DNA of 64,000 nucleotides from NCBI GenBank assembly GCA_022539475.1, contig VCMS01000130.1, forward strand, positions 169,274 to 233,273. The letters are read 5' to 3'. The stretch's first letter is position 1, and each line of letters begins with the position of its first letter. A model generated the notes under the pieces. The model was given only the letters and a program-made list of their open reading frames with translations, was not told the origin of the DNA and did not search any database. Origin of the DNA: Gracilaria domingensis. Its lineage: Eukaryota; Rhodophyta; Florideophyceae; Gracilariales; Gracilariaceae. A program made the position numbers and the translations under genes. Of this stretch, positions 1 to 12,910 are shown piece by piece.

Positions 1-2
1 CC

Positions 3-101
3 AGTTCGCCATCAATAGACGAAGTAGTACAGCCGCCAAGCCAACGAGAAGACCAGAAGTTGGAGTCAGAACTAGTGACCAATAAGAAGGGGAGTCTGTA
101 G
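3..101 (+). mobile_element. C-terminal tip of a retroelement polyprotein (element lies left of window)
   Basis: The open frame runs off the left edge and ends in a hydrophilic, proline- and charge-rich tail, as is usual at the end of LTR-retrotransposon pol. A purine tract (84-94) precedes an LTR-like terminus at 97, which fits a polypurine tract next to a 3' LTR. The stop falls just inside the LTR. The family cannot be told from 33 residues. This is a fossil or element end; most of it lies outside the window. Confidence 0.45.
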
Positions 102-523
102 TGCAGTGAGAGGCACCGCCCTGACGGGTGCATAATGTTAATTTATTTAGTTAGTGCGCACAGGGTGCATCTCGGGGTCCCACAAGTGTTGCGTTGTGAC
201 AGTTGTCGTGTTGCCCTTCGGGACCCCCCTTGTAGGTAGATAGTTTATTATTTTTCGACACGTGGCTGCTGCCCGTGGGAGGTGCACTTAAGCATCTCCC
301 GCTGGGCAGAGCTCACCGTGGTAAACCTCAAGCACCCCCTAGCCGATTCTTTCATCCTCTAGTTTCCCACAGGGGTCATCTACCGTCACTACCGGTGCTG
401 CGCGCCTATCTCGCGCCCCGTTGTTAGCGTCCGTTGAGTGCTCCTTCGTCCCCGCTTCGGTGCTGCGCAATTTGTTCCTTTATCAGGGCATAGTACGTTG
501 TCACGGCCTGTGGCTGTACTACA
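97..523 (+). repeat. LTR (3' LTR of the element entering from the left)
   Basis: The 427 bp block begins TGTAGTGCAG and ends CTGTACTACA, an imperfect 10 bp inverted repeat with the TG...CA ends typical of LTRs. It is preceded by a purine tract. Its partner LTR is not in the window, so age and completeness cannot be judged. Confidence 0.55.
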
Positions 524-851
524 AATTAGTTAAACTAAATTAAATAATCTAATGCACACCTAAGCAGGTTCATACACGTGGTGCACGTGACAATCCGCGG
601 CAGCGCCCAGTAAAATATCCGACAATCGTACCAAAATATGTGTGAACACACCCATTCCTACATACGCGTACACGGGATCAATACTCATCTATGCCACGTC
701 ATGGCCGACCCCTCAGGGTGCCATACTTCAATACTGCCGAAAAGCATCCCATCCGTGGTCCAATACTCATACCTTCCGAGTACCCAGAATCATCCCTATC
801 AGGAATTTAGGAAAACCATCCCCGTGCATCGGGCGAGCACGTTTTGCTCTA
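524..851. other. Unassigned spacer between two LTRs
   Basis: This 328 bp AT-to-mixed stretch lies between the left LTR and the 3' LTR of the gypsy-type element. It starts with an A/T-rich run and holds short inverted words such as TGTGTGAACACAC near 640. No coding reading was recognised. It does not visibly continue the copia-like sequence found on the other side of the 13 kb element. Confidence 0.4.
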
Positions 852-1834
852 TGTGGTGCAAACCCAGGACGGGTGAAACACGCACAGGATGTCCGAAGTT
901 CTGCTCCCTAGGGGATGGTAACTCGGTGGAGGAGTTTCTGTTGACACCGGGGACCTGGGTGTAAGACCAGTAGTGTACTGAGGATAACCTACAGAGGTGA
1001 ATGCAGAAAGTCAATATCAGGAGAATCACCAGCCAAGGACGGTGTAGAACCGAGGAATACACGAAAAGGGGTGAGCCAGACACTCCGGAAGGAGGCGTAG
1101 CCCAAGAAACAAGGGAAAAAGAGATACGTCCAAAGAGGAGACGCGGGCCGCGCACACGCAGGCAACAGGCCCGACGTCGGGGAGAAAGAGCAAGAAACAA
1201 CCCAATACTGGGGCGGAGATCTGTCCTGCAATCAGGAATTAATAGAATAGTGGACATCAATACCACACGGTATACACAGATTCCTTAGGCGTCCCAAGGG
1301 GAGTACGCGTACTTATACCTCTTGAGGTGACCCTCTGGGGCGGAGTAGTACACCGGCAAGGGCAGTAGCGCCTAGAGCCCACACTCAAGATGAGTCTCAA
1401 GTGCTCTCTGATCCGAGTGGCAGTTCTCGAAGGAGAGGCTTGGTTACTTTACCATCAGGTGGTGTTCAGCCGCCCCTGCACCTCTAAGTACCCCAGGTGC
1501 AGGGCCGGTTGACCGATCACAATAGTGCACACCCGTACGGGTGGTACACGTACGCAACCCCACTGTCAGGGTGCAGAAAATAAAGACAAACTAAAATATT
1601 CCCCACAATGCTCCACGTGTGCACTAGCCATCCAATTCCACGTGTCCACGCCCGACCAGGGCCCTTGGCGTATCCACGCCCGTCTACGGGTGCTAATTAA
1701 GATGAAATTAACCAACGGTTGAAGACTCCCATAGGGGATGCACCTCATAATGTCAAGTGCCCCGTGCACGGGCGCATCGCTCATGTATGAAGAGCTTCTT
1801 CGTCAAACACCCTCAGAATCGGGTTTGCTCCACA
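852..1834 (-). repeat. 3' LTR of the 13 kb gypsy-type element
   Basis: Nearly identical to 12925-13908. It carries TG...CA termini with 14 bp imperfect inverted ends. On the minus strand it is immediately preceded by a purine tract (complement of 1837-1848), as expected for a polypurine tract that primes plus-strand synthesis. Open frames inside it (for example 799-1266 on the minus strand) are not taken as genes. Confidence 0.85.
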
Positions 1835-1916
1835 TAACCCCCTCCTTAGTCCGGAGTTGCCGTCGTGACGCCGCGAGGCCGAGACGGAAAGGCCTTAAAT
1901 AGGCGGGCATCCCGCG

Positions 1917-3768
1917 ATGGACATCACCGAAATCCCGGTTCCACGCATACAGCGCACCGTCGAGGTGATGTCAACTCACGCCGCGACTACACCTCCTAGG
2001 TCTCACACATCAGCCGTCGTCTTCTCTCCCTCCGCGTCTGGGATGAATCCGTTTCCAACCAACCCCATTGGGGGAGCTCCTTCTTCCTCCGGTACCGGAC
2101 AGCAAAGCAATGCGCTCGCCCCGCTGGGCAACAGCAACACCCGCAGTACGTCGGTGGGTTCCTTTCGGCCCCGCTCCCTCAGTGGAACCCTCCGATGCAC
2201 GCACACCCGACACAGCGTCCTTCTCCTGCCGCCGTGGCGTGGAATTCGCAGCAAGCGATGCTCCTGACAGCGACCCCCAATGGGTGGATCTCGAAGGAGT
2301 CTTTGCAAGTGCGCGATCCGAAAACGGATAGTTTGATCTACTCACGGGCTCCGTTTTTCCACCCCGATGCAGTGAAGAATGATGCGCTCATCAACTTCTA
2401 CGTGGAGAACGAAAAGCTCCGTGGTAGGATTCCAGTGGAACTCGTCCGATGCCCGAACTGGCGTGGGCGCATTGCGATACCGCCGTATCTTCTATACCGA
2501 TCTCGCGGTGAATCCCTTGACAGCGCCCGAGCGGGCTTAGCGAAGTTGGCCTACCAAGGCGCGGAGCGAACTCGCAACGAGCATTTGATACCCGCTTCTT
2601 ATGGGTTTGACCCGGCGTTCTACCGAACATACGGTGAGGTCTCATACGGAGATGCGTTGGCGGAGTTCCCGAACAGTCCTTTAGAGGAATCGCCCGTTGG
2701 GAGCCGTATATGCTCTGTTGGGAGAGACCCATCCTCCGAGCGGAGCTCCGGTACATTAGCCGATACGACACCCAGCAGCGGTTCGACCTGCGGGTCAAGT
2801 TCGAGCGCAAGGCACGCACCCGTCATGGGTTTCTGGTTCCATACTCCAACGTGGAGAATGAGCGTATTCGCAACAACGACAAGTCTAGCCGGTATGTTCC
2901 ATTGCCTCCGTGGTGGAGCCTGGTTGAGGTACCCCGTGGGTTCTATGCCGAGCTTCCACCCTGTATCCATTACATCGGGTCCAAGTTGATTGCGAACCCG
3001 CAGTCTGGGTACTGGTCATTGGTTCTCGCCGAATGGGCGGCGCGCGTAGCTGCGCATTTTCTCTGGGAGGTCTATGATCATCATCGCTTGTGGTATTTAC
3101 CCCCTAGGTTGATCATGGCCATGCGTGGCTTAGATTTGTCGATACCCCTTGGGTCACAGAACAACGCTGATGAGCTTAGATCCTCTTGGGAACGGTTGAG
3201 TCTATGAACTGGAACCTAGTGCCGGTGGAGAATCAACCCGAGCAACAGGGTAACGTGCGCGAGTACGACCATTCACCTGGTAGGCAGCATCCCTCAGCCG
3301 GTAACTTCGTGTACTACAACCCACGGGAGGGTGACATGATCACCCGACACTATGCGGAGGTGCTTTCGCGAACACAGCGACCAATTCCGCCTGGTCACCC
3401 ACTGGGTTTGTATTCACGGATGATTACGTGCCCGATGTGGCGTGGGATGATCCAGCATTGGACGTTGAGGATGTGACTCCAGCCAGTGCGGCCCAACCAA
3501 TGGTGGTAGTGCCTGCTGTTGGCGAGGATGCTCCTGCGGGACCAAGTGGTGGACAGGAAGCCCCGACGGGGTGGCAGATTGCTATACCTTCACGGGGGTG
3601 CAGCTACCTCCTCAGGTGCAGGCCCTTAAGGACGCCCTCGTGGGCTTAGGAGCGACTATTCCCTCTGGGATGACGGACCCGCACCAAATGGCGGCGTTGT
3701 ACGCGAACAGCGCCCCTTCCCAGCAGGGAAATACGGGCGGTGCTGGACCCTTCACGGGTGGCTAGTGT
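1917..3768 (+). other. Opposing coding-like tract inside the gypsy-type element
   Basis: Between the 3' LTR and the eroded pol, the strand opposite to gag/pol carries about 1.85 kb with protein-like composition. A serine/proline-rich start is followed by a more globular stretch rich in aromatic and charged residues (roughly 2200-3200) and a Gly/Pro/Gln-rich tail. It is split over several overlapping frames, so it is broken or possibly spliced. I recognise no family. Antisense ORFs near the 3' LTR are known in some large plant Ty3/gypsy lineages (Retand type); whether this is the same thing is inference. A second possibility is a captured host or viral gene. Confidence 0.4.
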
Positions 3769-4990
3769 TGCTCCAACCCATACTACAGGGTATAGTGTAG
3801 TATAACTTGAGATCGAAAAAGTAAAAACCAATTAGTGGTATCTTCTGCTTCATCCTTCCCTTCCATGGGACCTTCATCACTTCCTGATCTTCCTCTTCAT
3901 CTCCTATTCCAGGATTCCTAGCTTCGTCTTCATCTTCTTCTTCCTTCGTCACTCATAAGAGTATTTTCCTTCATCACTCATAAGAGTCCTTGTAACCGTA
4001 AGTCGGTAGTGTTGGTAAACCGTAAACCGGTGATTATAACTTCTAATTATCTCTAGTCGAGACTGTACCTGCGAGACCCATACTTGGGTTCATCACGAAT
4101 CCTCCAGCCGAGCAGTGCGTTAGCTGCGCGCCAGCCCACCTGGGCGTTATTCAGTGTTTAAGGGAGAGCCGTGCGTGTCCTGCGGTGATAGGAAAGAACT
4201 TTAGACCTGGGTAGGTGTTCGATGGGTTCGGGCGTGTCCTCTTCAGGAGCGTAACCATACCACCGCACCCGGTACAGTAGTATCCTGTCGGGAGTCCAAA
4301 GTGTGCTCACGACTACGAGTCCCACAAAACACAAACAAAACCACTCCTCTGTGAGCGCTAAAATAGGGCCGCTCCTGGGTCCTTCTGAGACACTTCACCT
4401 CCCCCTGGCGCGCTACCCCAGGTAGCCACTCGTTCCCCAACGTGGGGTTCCTAGGCCGCAGAAGCGCCGCATTCACAACCATGTCATCCTCAGGGGCCTG
4501 ACAGTAGGCACTTCCTATCCCTTCGTTTCGTATTAGTCTACCTTCGCCGTTTGGCGAGCCCTGGATCTCTACCCACAGTGGGTTCCATTGACAACGCCTG
4601 GGGTCACCGTAATACGCTCCATAGACCCCTCCAGGGTGTTCCAAAACTTGGCACACCCACGGCGCAACGGTACCTGCATCCTACTTCTAGCATACCTCCA
4701 TTCGATTCCATCGGAGAACGCGCGCCCGGCGTGGCAACTTATGGCACGTGCGCTCTGCACTGGCCCGCCGGGGGCGAGAGGTCGAAGCCAAGAATCGGGT
4801 ACGCTCAGTCTCTCACTGGCTATCCTGCGCTCGGGATAGGTGAAGTAGCGCGTCAGCGCGTGCCACGCCCACCAGTCATCTCGCTGGCGTTTTGGTCTCC
4901 AGCAGCGGATAGCGCTTTACAGACCCGGCTTAGCTCAACCCATGTTCCCTGCGGCGCTCAGGTCGCTGCGCGTCTGCTCTCAGCATGAGG
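3769..4990. other. Element interior with pyrimidine-rich and short tandem repeats
   Basis: Around 3840-3950 the plus strand is rich in CTT/TTC. The word TCACTCATAAGAGT occurs twice (near 3949 and 3974), a roughly 25 bp imperfect tandem repeat, followed by related GTAACCGTAAG / GTAAACCGTAAACCGG words. Between about 4240 and 4760 the minus strand has protein-like open stretches that could belong to the element's 3' part, but I cannot name a domain. No host gene was seen. Confidence 0.4.
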
Positions 4991-7900
4991 AATATTATTC
5001 GACTGCCGGAGTTTGTGATACGCGTGCGACCTCCTTGCTTTTGGTTAATGTCTGGCAAAGAACTCGCCGATTCCGTCATCGTTCTTATCCGGTCAACACT
5101 CGACTTGAGGCGAAGTCACACATTAGCTCTACGTGCATCTGGGCCGCGTTGCATAGAGGGATTACTATACCGCTCGCACATACGTGCTACCGTGATGTGA
5201 TTACTCTTCTAATCTGAACCAGAGAAGTTGCGTTACTGCTCGAGTCGCTCGACGTCATGTTATGCGCTGTTGTAGCTTTACGCCTACTCCACGGTCTGCG
5301 TATGAGCAGGCAATGCTCTTTCATGATTGTGCGCAGCTCCGGATATGAGCGCTTCTGATACTCGCGCTGCGAAGACGCGCAGTGCGCTGCGCCTACCGTT
5401 ACGCTCACACAGTTCTTTCATCATCATAAGTGCTTCTACTGCATTGTCATACCGTGCTCAAGTATTCCTTGCATTATTGACGTGCGTTCGGATCTGAGCA
5501 CGAGCGCTTCTGACGTGCTGCTCATAGATTTGCGCTCCTCAGACGTGGTGGCCGGTCGATACAGTCGTGTCTGATAGCTCTATTGAGGGCTCACTCAACG
5601 TTATGTCTACCAGAGTGCTATTGGCGTAGTGCCAGATGCAACGCACGTGTAACTTCCACTACAGGCCGAGAGAGTCGTATACGCAGTCGTACCATGCAGC
5701 GTGCCTCCCCTCCGGAAACATTTCAAACGTTCTATTTACTTCTGTTAGACGTTAGGACGACCGCGGTGGTCGGCTCGCTATACACGATCGAGGTGAGTGT
5801 GTTGATTACCCTCAGCTGAGAGTGACTCGTTTCACTACATATGTTGTGGACGGAGCTGCCTGAGCAGACGGCAGTCTCGCGCCCGTCGCTGGTAGAACAG
5901 TTTCCGCGTTATATGTCCGGTAGTTCGAGACTAGAACCGCGTGTGCGGTGAGGGAAGTACATCGCCTCGACTCGATCGCGATACTCTCGAGAGGTTGTCA
6001 CGTTCAAGCGATGCAGCATGGTGACGCGGCAATAGAGCGAGAGAGCACTACTTATGCACTCGAGCGGCTTGCTGACACGGATCGCGCTGCACGACCCGTT
6101 GTGGCCATTATCTAAAGTCGCTGCGCAACTCAGCAGGTGTCTCTGCCTTATACGTGCATCACTACCGCAGTGCTGTCGCTTGCGAATGGGAAGACTAGAT
6201 TTGCCTGCTCCACGCTCCTCTCTTCTAGATGAGTACTCTTCGAGGACACAAAGTCGTTCAACTGCAGATTGGGGTGCTCAGTGTTGCAGCGTTGTACTGC
6301 CAATTACGTTCCTGTATATGTGAGCCTCGGGCTATTACCCTTCGCGGTTCTGGGTCATTTCGGCACTCCACAATCTTGGAGCCCAATTCATCTTCCAACG
6401 CGTTGGCAAAGCAAATTTTACGTGCGGACCGCGCGTGGGGTAACTGGGAGGGATAACTCATGCAGGTAGCTTGCGCGACTCCACATAGACACCGTGATGC
6501 GCACCGTCAGCGTGCCTGGTGAGATTGCACGCGTTCAAAGGGCGGAGAGGAATTACCCGATGCATCCTGTGCGTGTGACCTGTACGTTACGTTCTCGTAC
6601 GGTATCGATGCGCATTCTGCGTGCTCTCTGCTCGCGCACTGAGGAACGGAGTGCAGTGTAATGTATCTTGACGCGTTAAATACCGTTCCTTCTGACCATT
6701 GCTAGTGGTGTGAGTGCTCAAGTAGCACTTGTGGCATACAGTTTCCTGACATCTCGCTTACGTGTAGTACCTTCTTGGAACGGCTTCTCTCTCGGATGTG
6801 GTATAGATCGTTTGTCCGAGTACAGTTGAACAGCTAACGGCTAACGACGTCCCCAGTATCGCGTTGACGATGCTGTCAATATACTGGCCAGCGAGATATC
6901 GCTTAAGGCGGGGACAGTGCCTTTGACCAATTTGGAGAAGCGACATCCGTGTAGCCACCATATGATGCCGTACCGTTTCCCTTCTGAAGTAGTATTGAGA
7001 GTTTAACCCGCCAAGATGTACGGCATAGTGACATATTCCACGGCTGTCTCGCAGGACACAAGCGCTTCAACATCCGCCTCGCAACGCTCGAAGTCCGACA
7101 TCACTCTTGCACATTCCAGCGCAATGCAGCGAGATAGAATATGCCAGATCACAGTTTCAAACGAGCGACATAGCGAGGCCAGAGAATTGTCCTTTTTTAA
7201 TGTGAGAATACAGTTTCCCCCGAGCAGTCGCCGCAGGGGTGTGCGCCGACCTTCGCTAATGTGACAAGGTGTCTCGCTCGAGCTCTGATCGCGTGTGTGC
7301 ACCCCGACAATACATGCGTGGTTGCGTTCTGATGTTCGTGTCATCCAGGTACGGCCTGAGTCGGGTTCGAGGCCACGCATACAGTGCTTGTGCAGTCCCG
7401 AGAGTCGCACCATGTCAGACTGGACGCAACTTGACGTACTCGACATTATCTAGTTTTGTTTCCCCCGACTCAAGCCTCTCGGTATATTCACTGCCTCTGT
7501 CCAATGATACCCGTCGTTCCGGTATCACTATTCAGAATTGCTGAAATACAATCTGACTCTGAACGCCTTGAGTGTCTGCATCGACGTGATTCGCTCCCGC
7601 AAATGCAAACCCGACCGTCATAAATGCTAAGCGGATTACCAAAGTATACGCCTACTTGGCATCAAAACCGTTACATTGTCTCAAAATTCCGTCGTTTGGT
7701 ACAGGGCTGCCCCAATCTTATTCACCACCGCGTGATACCGCGCCCACTTCTTTTTTTTCTTTTTTACTCGGCAGCGAAGGATACTCGTCGCAAATATATC
7801 AATGGGATTCCTGACGGTCATCATCATCGCGCAGTTCTGTCTAAGAGTAAGGTAGTCAATCGTCTGGCGGGTTCTGCTTCGCAGTCTAGTTGCAAACTAG

Positions 7901-9190
7901 ACTACGCCAGAGGATCGACCGCCATTGGTAGCCTGCACCCTGTCCACCTGCATCACTTGTGCCCTACGCCTTATCCTCGAATCCTCCAAGATCGAACTAC
8001 TAGATCGAGACGATCTCCACCTCTGAGGCGTCCGTAAGGCTACAGAGAATTTCGAATGAGCCACCGTATCCGTACAGTGTCTGTATGGTACCACAAAAGA
8101 TGGGTTCATTTAAGTAGGCCGTCGCGCTAGACATGTCCCATACTTCTGCGAGTCACTCTTTTCGAGAGGACGGATATAGTAGTTACGCGTCTTTGTACTC
8201 ATTGTGAGCGGATCGCGTGACCCAGTACCAAGGTTAGGAGTGACCAACATCTCGGTATCCATCTGGAGAACAACGCCCACAACCCCTGGTTGCAATACAT
8301 CAGTTGTCTAGTCTCGTACGAGTGCCTAACCAGCGGTGGGGAGGGCCCAATCTGGCGCTCGGACTGCTGCGCCAGTGAAGCATGCAGCAATTGACGCTCA
8401 CACGAAGCGCTCTCCTTGTCCAGTGCAAAGGGTTCCAGTTGCACGGTTGTCCTTTTCGTGCTCCACGGATGTCTGTTCATGGCTCAAGGACCAAGCTCTC
8501 GCAACGCTCTCGAAACAAATCTCTCGTACACACTTGCTACATCACTCAGAAGGAGGATACTCTCGTTTGAGTTAAGTACGCTCTCGTCTCCTTCCCTCGA
8601 GTCTCTCACGCGCCTGTCGATCCGAGATGCTTGCACGGGTCCGATTATAATGTATATGTGCGCAGTGTACCTCTGAGTTCGTACATGTCCGCTGAAAAAC
8701 ACTCACATTCTTGGTGTATCAAGGTGGTTCCCGCAGCGTCAGCGTTCGACAATACCCCGCATGACCTGCTGATATGTGACGAGTCCTGTTCTCTTCATGT
8801 TATTGGAGAAGATTATCGACGTGAGTCGTCCGAAAATATACATAACAGGTGCCGCCACTATATGAAAAGTCGTGACAACATGAACTATCTCATATCGCCC
8901 CGTTGATAAAGCTCGCGGTTGGACATAGGTCTTACCTCATAAGCGCGCCTTCGCTTACTGATGCGGCTATACTCCGCTAGATGCGAATACGAAGCTGCTC
9001 GATCTACATACACGAATCTCTCTTCCTATTTATTTCGGGATTCCTTGCCCGCTCAACCTAGTTCGGCCATCTGAGGCGGTTCGCTCAAAGACTATTAGCA
9101 TTACTTTCGCAAGTGTAGTCAAGTAGTATTCAGCCCCATCGCTCGGGATTGATAACCTCTATTACCGTGACGGTGTTCAATCGACGGTAG
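4990..9190 (-). mobile_element. Heavily eroded pol region of the gypsy-type element
   Basis: From the intact start of RT (about 9190 upward) the minus strand passes abruptly into sequence with no long open frame on either strand. Close to the boundary, down to about 8940, word-level resemblance to the RT core can still be traced, so at least this part is decayed pol. Where the rest of RT, RNase H and integrase should lie I see no readable domain. The stretch is broken in very many places. No host gene was seen. Its state contrasts with the clean gag and near-identical LTRs of the same element. Confidence 0.5.
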
Positions 9191-10626
9191 TCGATACAGG
9201 AACCTCCATGACCCGTCGGATTTAAACACAAGCACTACAGGTGACGCCCATGACGACTGTGCGGGCTCAATGACTTCTGCGCGCAGCATTTTCTCGACTT
9301 GAGATTTTTCCTCTTCACGAGCCTTCGGCCCAGCCCTATAAGGTGTTGTGCAATCGGCCGAGTGTTCGGTAGTAGATCAATTCGATGTTCCGTGATCCCG
9401 ATGGTTTCCAAGGAGCCATCCCACATGGGAGTGAATTCATGCAACATGTGGCGCAATTTTTCTCGATGAGATTCTGGGACATGAGACAAGTCCAAGTTTT
9501 CCAACTCCTTAACAGGATCGGTCATTTCAGAGCCAGGTGGTGTGGCCTTCACCTCTGACGGGATCGGATTAGTAGCACCCGATAACTTGTCAGGGTTCGT
9601 GGAGTCACTTCTCTTCGAAGAATGAGAAACATCAGCGGCGTCCTCCCCCTCCTTAGGGTCAGTCGAGCCAAGCACCTCCGATACAGGTATCTTCGTTGGA
9701 ACGATGGCGGTAGGGTGAGGTAAGACGGACCCGATAATTTGGTTCTTCACCAGCCATTGGTCAGAATGGCCAAAGTTGGCGAATAGCACCTTAAAGGGTT
9801 CATCTGGATTGATAGTAACGATTCCGTTAGCGACCGCAAGTTGTTTCTCGGCAAAGAGAGTAGACAGGGGTTGCACAATGTGCAACCCTACCTGTTTGGG
9901 AGAGACAGGTACCCATACTTGAGATTCCGATGGTATCCGAACGGATTGAGCGATTCTGAGTTTCGTTGAGACCGGTTTCGGTGTCGGCGCTTCTTGAGCG
10001 ACAGGCAAGGGGACACGCTTACGCGAAGCGTTCTGCAATGTCTTCCGCACTATCGGAACCAACGAGGCATCAACCATTTCTACGGTTCGGGCCCTGGGGC
10101 GTATAGCTTCCACGAAGCGATCACAAAAATCACAACCCAGAATAACGGGTGCTGCAAGTGCCTTGCAGACTACGAAATCCAACTGCACCAAGTACGTTTC
10201 AAGTCTCACCACAAGAGATAGGTGGCCCACTGTGCGTATCGGGCGGTTATTCGCGTCGGCGATATCCAAATTTGGACCGTAGCGAATGTGTTCCCGAAGT
10301 GCGGGCGGTATCAACGCGGTGTGAATCAGATTGGGCGCAGCCCCTGTATCCAAGACGGATATTTGACGTACCATGTACTGGTTTGATAAGCCTAAGTCGG
10401 CGTATACTTTGTAATTCCGCTTAGCCATTATCATGACCCGGTCCGGGTTTCGCAAATTGCGGGAGCGAATCCACGGTCGATGCAACACTCCAAGGAGTTT
10501 CGAGTCAGCATCTGTATCAGCAACTCTCCTGGATAGGATTCGAATTGCCAGGGAGCGAAGCAGTGACACCTCCGACGTCCTTTGCTTCGACTCAGAAGAC
10601 GCCCCTCCCGTAGGAGAGACTCCCAA
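9191..10626 (-). mobile_element. Protease and N-terminal RT part of gypsy-type pol
   Basis: The reading directly follows gag. It contains a retropepsin-like segment with the catalytic LDTGAAPNLI motif and a later ILGCDF segment, as in aspartic proteases of LTR elements. After a long charged linker comes the start of reverse transcriptase: a short block about moving to a target specificity (FTPMWDGSLETIGITEHRIDL) near 9400 and, close to 9200, the SSWASPVVLV block typical of Ty3/gypsy RT. The RT catalytic core is not readable beyond this point. Part of the 852-13908 element. Confidence 0.75.
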
Positions 10627-10628
10627 AT

Positions 10629-12740
10629 CTAGGTTTTCGGGGAAGGCTCGACCGCCGGTTGCGGTTCATCCCCACCTCGGGGCTCCAAAGGAACCCCCTT
10701 CGCCAGTGTCGGGTCCTTTAACTCATGATTGGGGTGTGCGCCTGCTGCGGGTTGAGGCTGCTGTTGCCGTCCATACTTGGCCTTGGCATCCTCATATGAG
10801 GCAGATGGCACACGTTCCCGTTCTTCTGGGGTCAAAGACTCGTACCGTACGATTACTTTTGGCATCTCCCTCAAGGGAAACGAGCACTGAGGTGAAATAT
10901 GCCCGTGTTGATAACACACGTGACATATCAGCGACACCGATCTGTCCAGCGAGCGCGGCGCCGCCGGTCGTTGAGGTCGAGTATCCCGCCAGCCTGGGCG
11001 TGCAAACCGAGTGTGGTTGGTGGCATAGGCCAGTGATGGCGCAGGAACCTTAGAGTTCCCCATGTACCCCACAGGGTCCGTATCCATTGTTTCCCCTATA
11101 GTGGTTGAGGGTAACCCCGAAGTTCCTACGGAAATAGGATTTGCCGCAAACTGGACCTGGTCATAATCCACAGGTGGACGGTTATCCTGTAAGAGGGAGA
11201 GAGATGAGTCAGATCCTTCAGCCAGGAGGGCCTTCGTGGGCCTGTGTGTCGGCTTCCGTCTCGCTCGGAAAGTATCTCCCTCAGTCTGGGCGTAGTGAAC
11301 CAGTTCCAAGTAGGAGATCTTCCTGTTCTGCTCCCGATAACGGGATACTAGCGCCCGGATGGCGGGGTCCAATCCTTCCACAAACATTGTGCACCTCTCA
11401 GCTGAGGAATAAACATTACCGCAACGGCGAAACGCTTTTTTCAAGCGCGTTAAATAACTCGTTTCTGTTTCCCCCGAATTCTGCTTTGTCGCCCGTAGGG
11501 CCAGAATAGCGTCTGGGATCGCATTGCCACTGGCATACGACCTCAATAGGTAATGAACGGCTTCGGGCCAACACGTGACACCGCCTTCAGAGGCTCTTGC
11601 CGATCCACGCACGGAGTGAAATTGGTCTTCTGCCATCCCCTTTAGGAAATATGGGAGGGACACGTACGCCTGTGCTTCACTCATACAGAGTATGTCCGCT
11701 TCCTGAACGAAGCGTGCAAGGAAATCCAACACCATAATTGGGTCGTCACCACTGAACTCTTTCTTCTGTAGAGTAATCTGCATTCGGCGGATGTAATCCT
11801 TCACTCGCCCCGTGCCATGGGCATTGCGTTCGCCTGAGGCGTTCTGTAACCGATAATAACGGTATGAAAGCAGTTTTCGGTACAACGGATTCGATGGTTT
11901 TAACTCCCTCAGTCCCTTGTTTCTCTTCCCCTTAGCACGGGAGCGGATAGCCCCCTGGGTGACAAAGGTCGCTTTAAAGCGCGTTGCTCGAGACCGACGT
12001 CGGTGGCTACCTTCACTATCCGACGAGGATGAAGAAGATGACGAGTTACACGACGATTGGGTGGAGGAGTCAGAATCTGACGAGTCCGAATATGCGTGAA
12101 CCTCCCTTTTAGACTTCCGGGATTTGCGCTTCATTGAGCGGTGAGCAGAGCCTTCTGAGGCGATTGGGTCATCTTTGGCCGCAGCCTCATCCATACAGAT
12201 AGTAGCCTCTAGATTTTCCAAACGACTCTGTAAGCGAGTGGCGCTCACCCGAGCTTCTTCAATAAAAGCAGCATACTCCGCTGCAAACACAGCGGGTTCT
12301 CCAAGACACTCCAAAATTGAGTTCACATCCTTACGCAGGAGTCGAATGTCTCCCGAATAATGTCTAACAGGGGCATCGTCAAGACGACGCCGAAGTTCGG
12401 TTTGTTGTTTAAGAAGATCCACGAGGGAGATGTCGATGACACTCAATCGTGAGTCTAATAAGGTGTACTCACCCGAGTCCAGCGCTTCGGGGCGGGCTGC
12501 CTGCGAGGGCGTTTCCAACACCGGTGTAGACTCCACAGGAGGGGGTTCCATGACCGATATCGGTACTCTAGAAAGCTCCTGCGGTACGGAAACGGCTGAG
12601 GGAGCATTCCGACCATTCGGATCGCGATCGATATCTCCCGTCTCGGGAACAGACCTACGGGAGCGCGGGACAGCAGGAGGTGCTGCTCCACTCCCTTGAA
12701 CTGACCTGTTGCGAGAGTTTCCACGTGACGGGGGAGGCAT
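10629..12740 (-). mobile_element. Gag-like protein of the gypsy-type element (703 aa)
   Basis: This long open frame opens with a Pro/Ser-rich region, then a coiled-coil-like segment, and a Ser/Asp-rich basic stretch near residue 210-250. A retrotransposon-gag-like helical domain follows around residues 310-480 (ARFVQEADILCMSEAQAYV and later LTRLKKAFRRCGN). Near residue 620 there is one zinc-knuckle-like motif, CHVCYQHGHISPQC, spaced like CCHC. It looks whole. Gag packages element RNA in virus-like particles; that role is family knowledge. Confidence 0.75.
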
Positions 12741-12910
12741 CTGCAGATATGCGTCCCACGTACCGGGAGGCTACCAAAAACAACCGAAGACTTCCGGAAT
12801 GCGGAGTAGCGGTCAGATCTACCCGATAAGGGTCCTTCCAACCACCACGGTGTGTAATTCTACTTCTAAACCAACCTGAAAAGGTGATCTTCCCGAGATT
12901 CGGCTTCTAA

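Noticed and set aside
799-1266. 155-codon minus-strand frame (and its twin at 12907-13305)
   Set aside because: It lies inside the LTR and is present in both LTR copies; no protein family and no independent promoter.
1895-1901. TTAAATA word as TATA box for the opposing tract
   Set aside because: It lies only about 16 bp from the ATG, too close for a usual TATA position with a leader.
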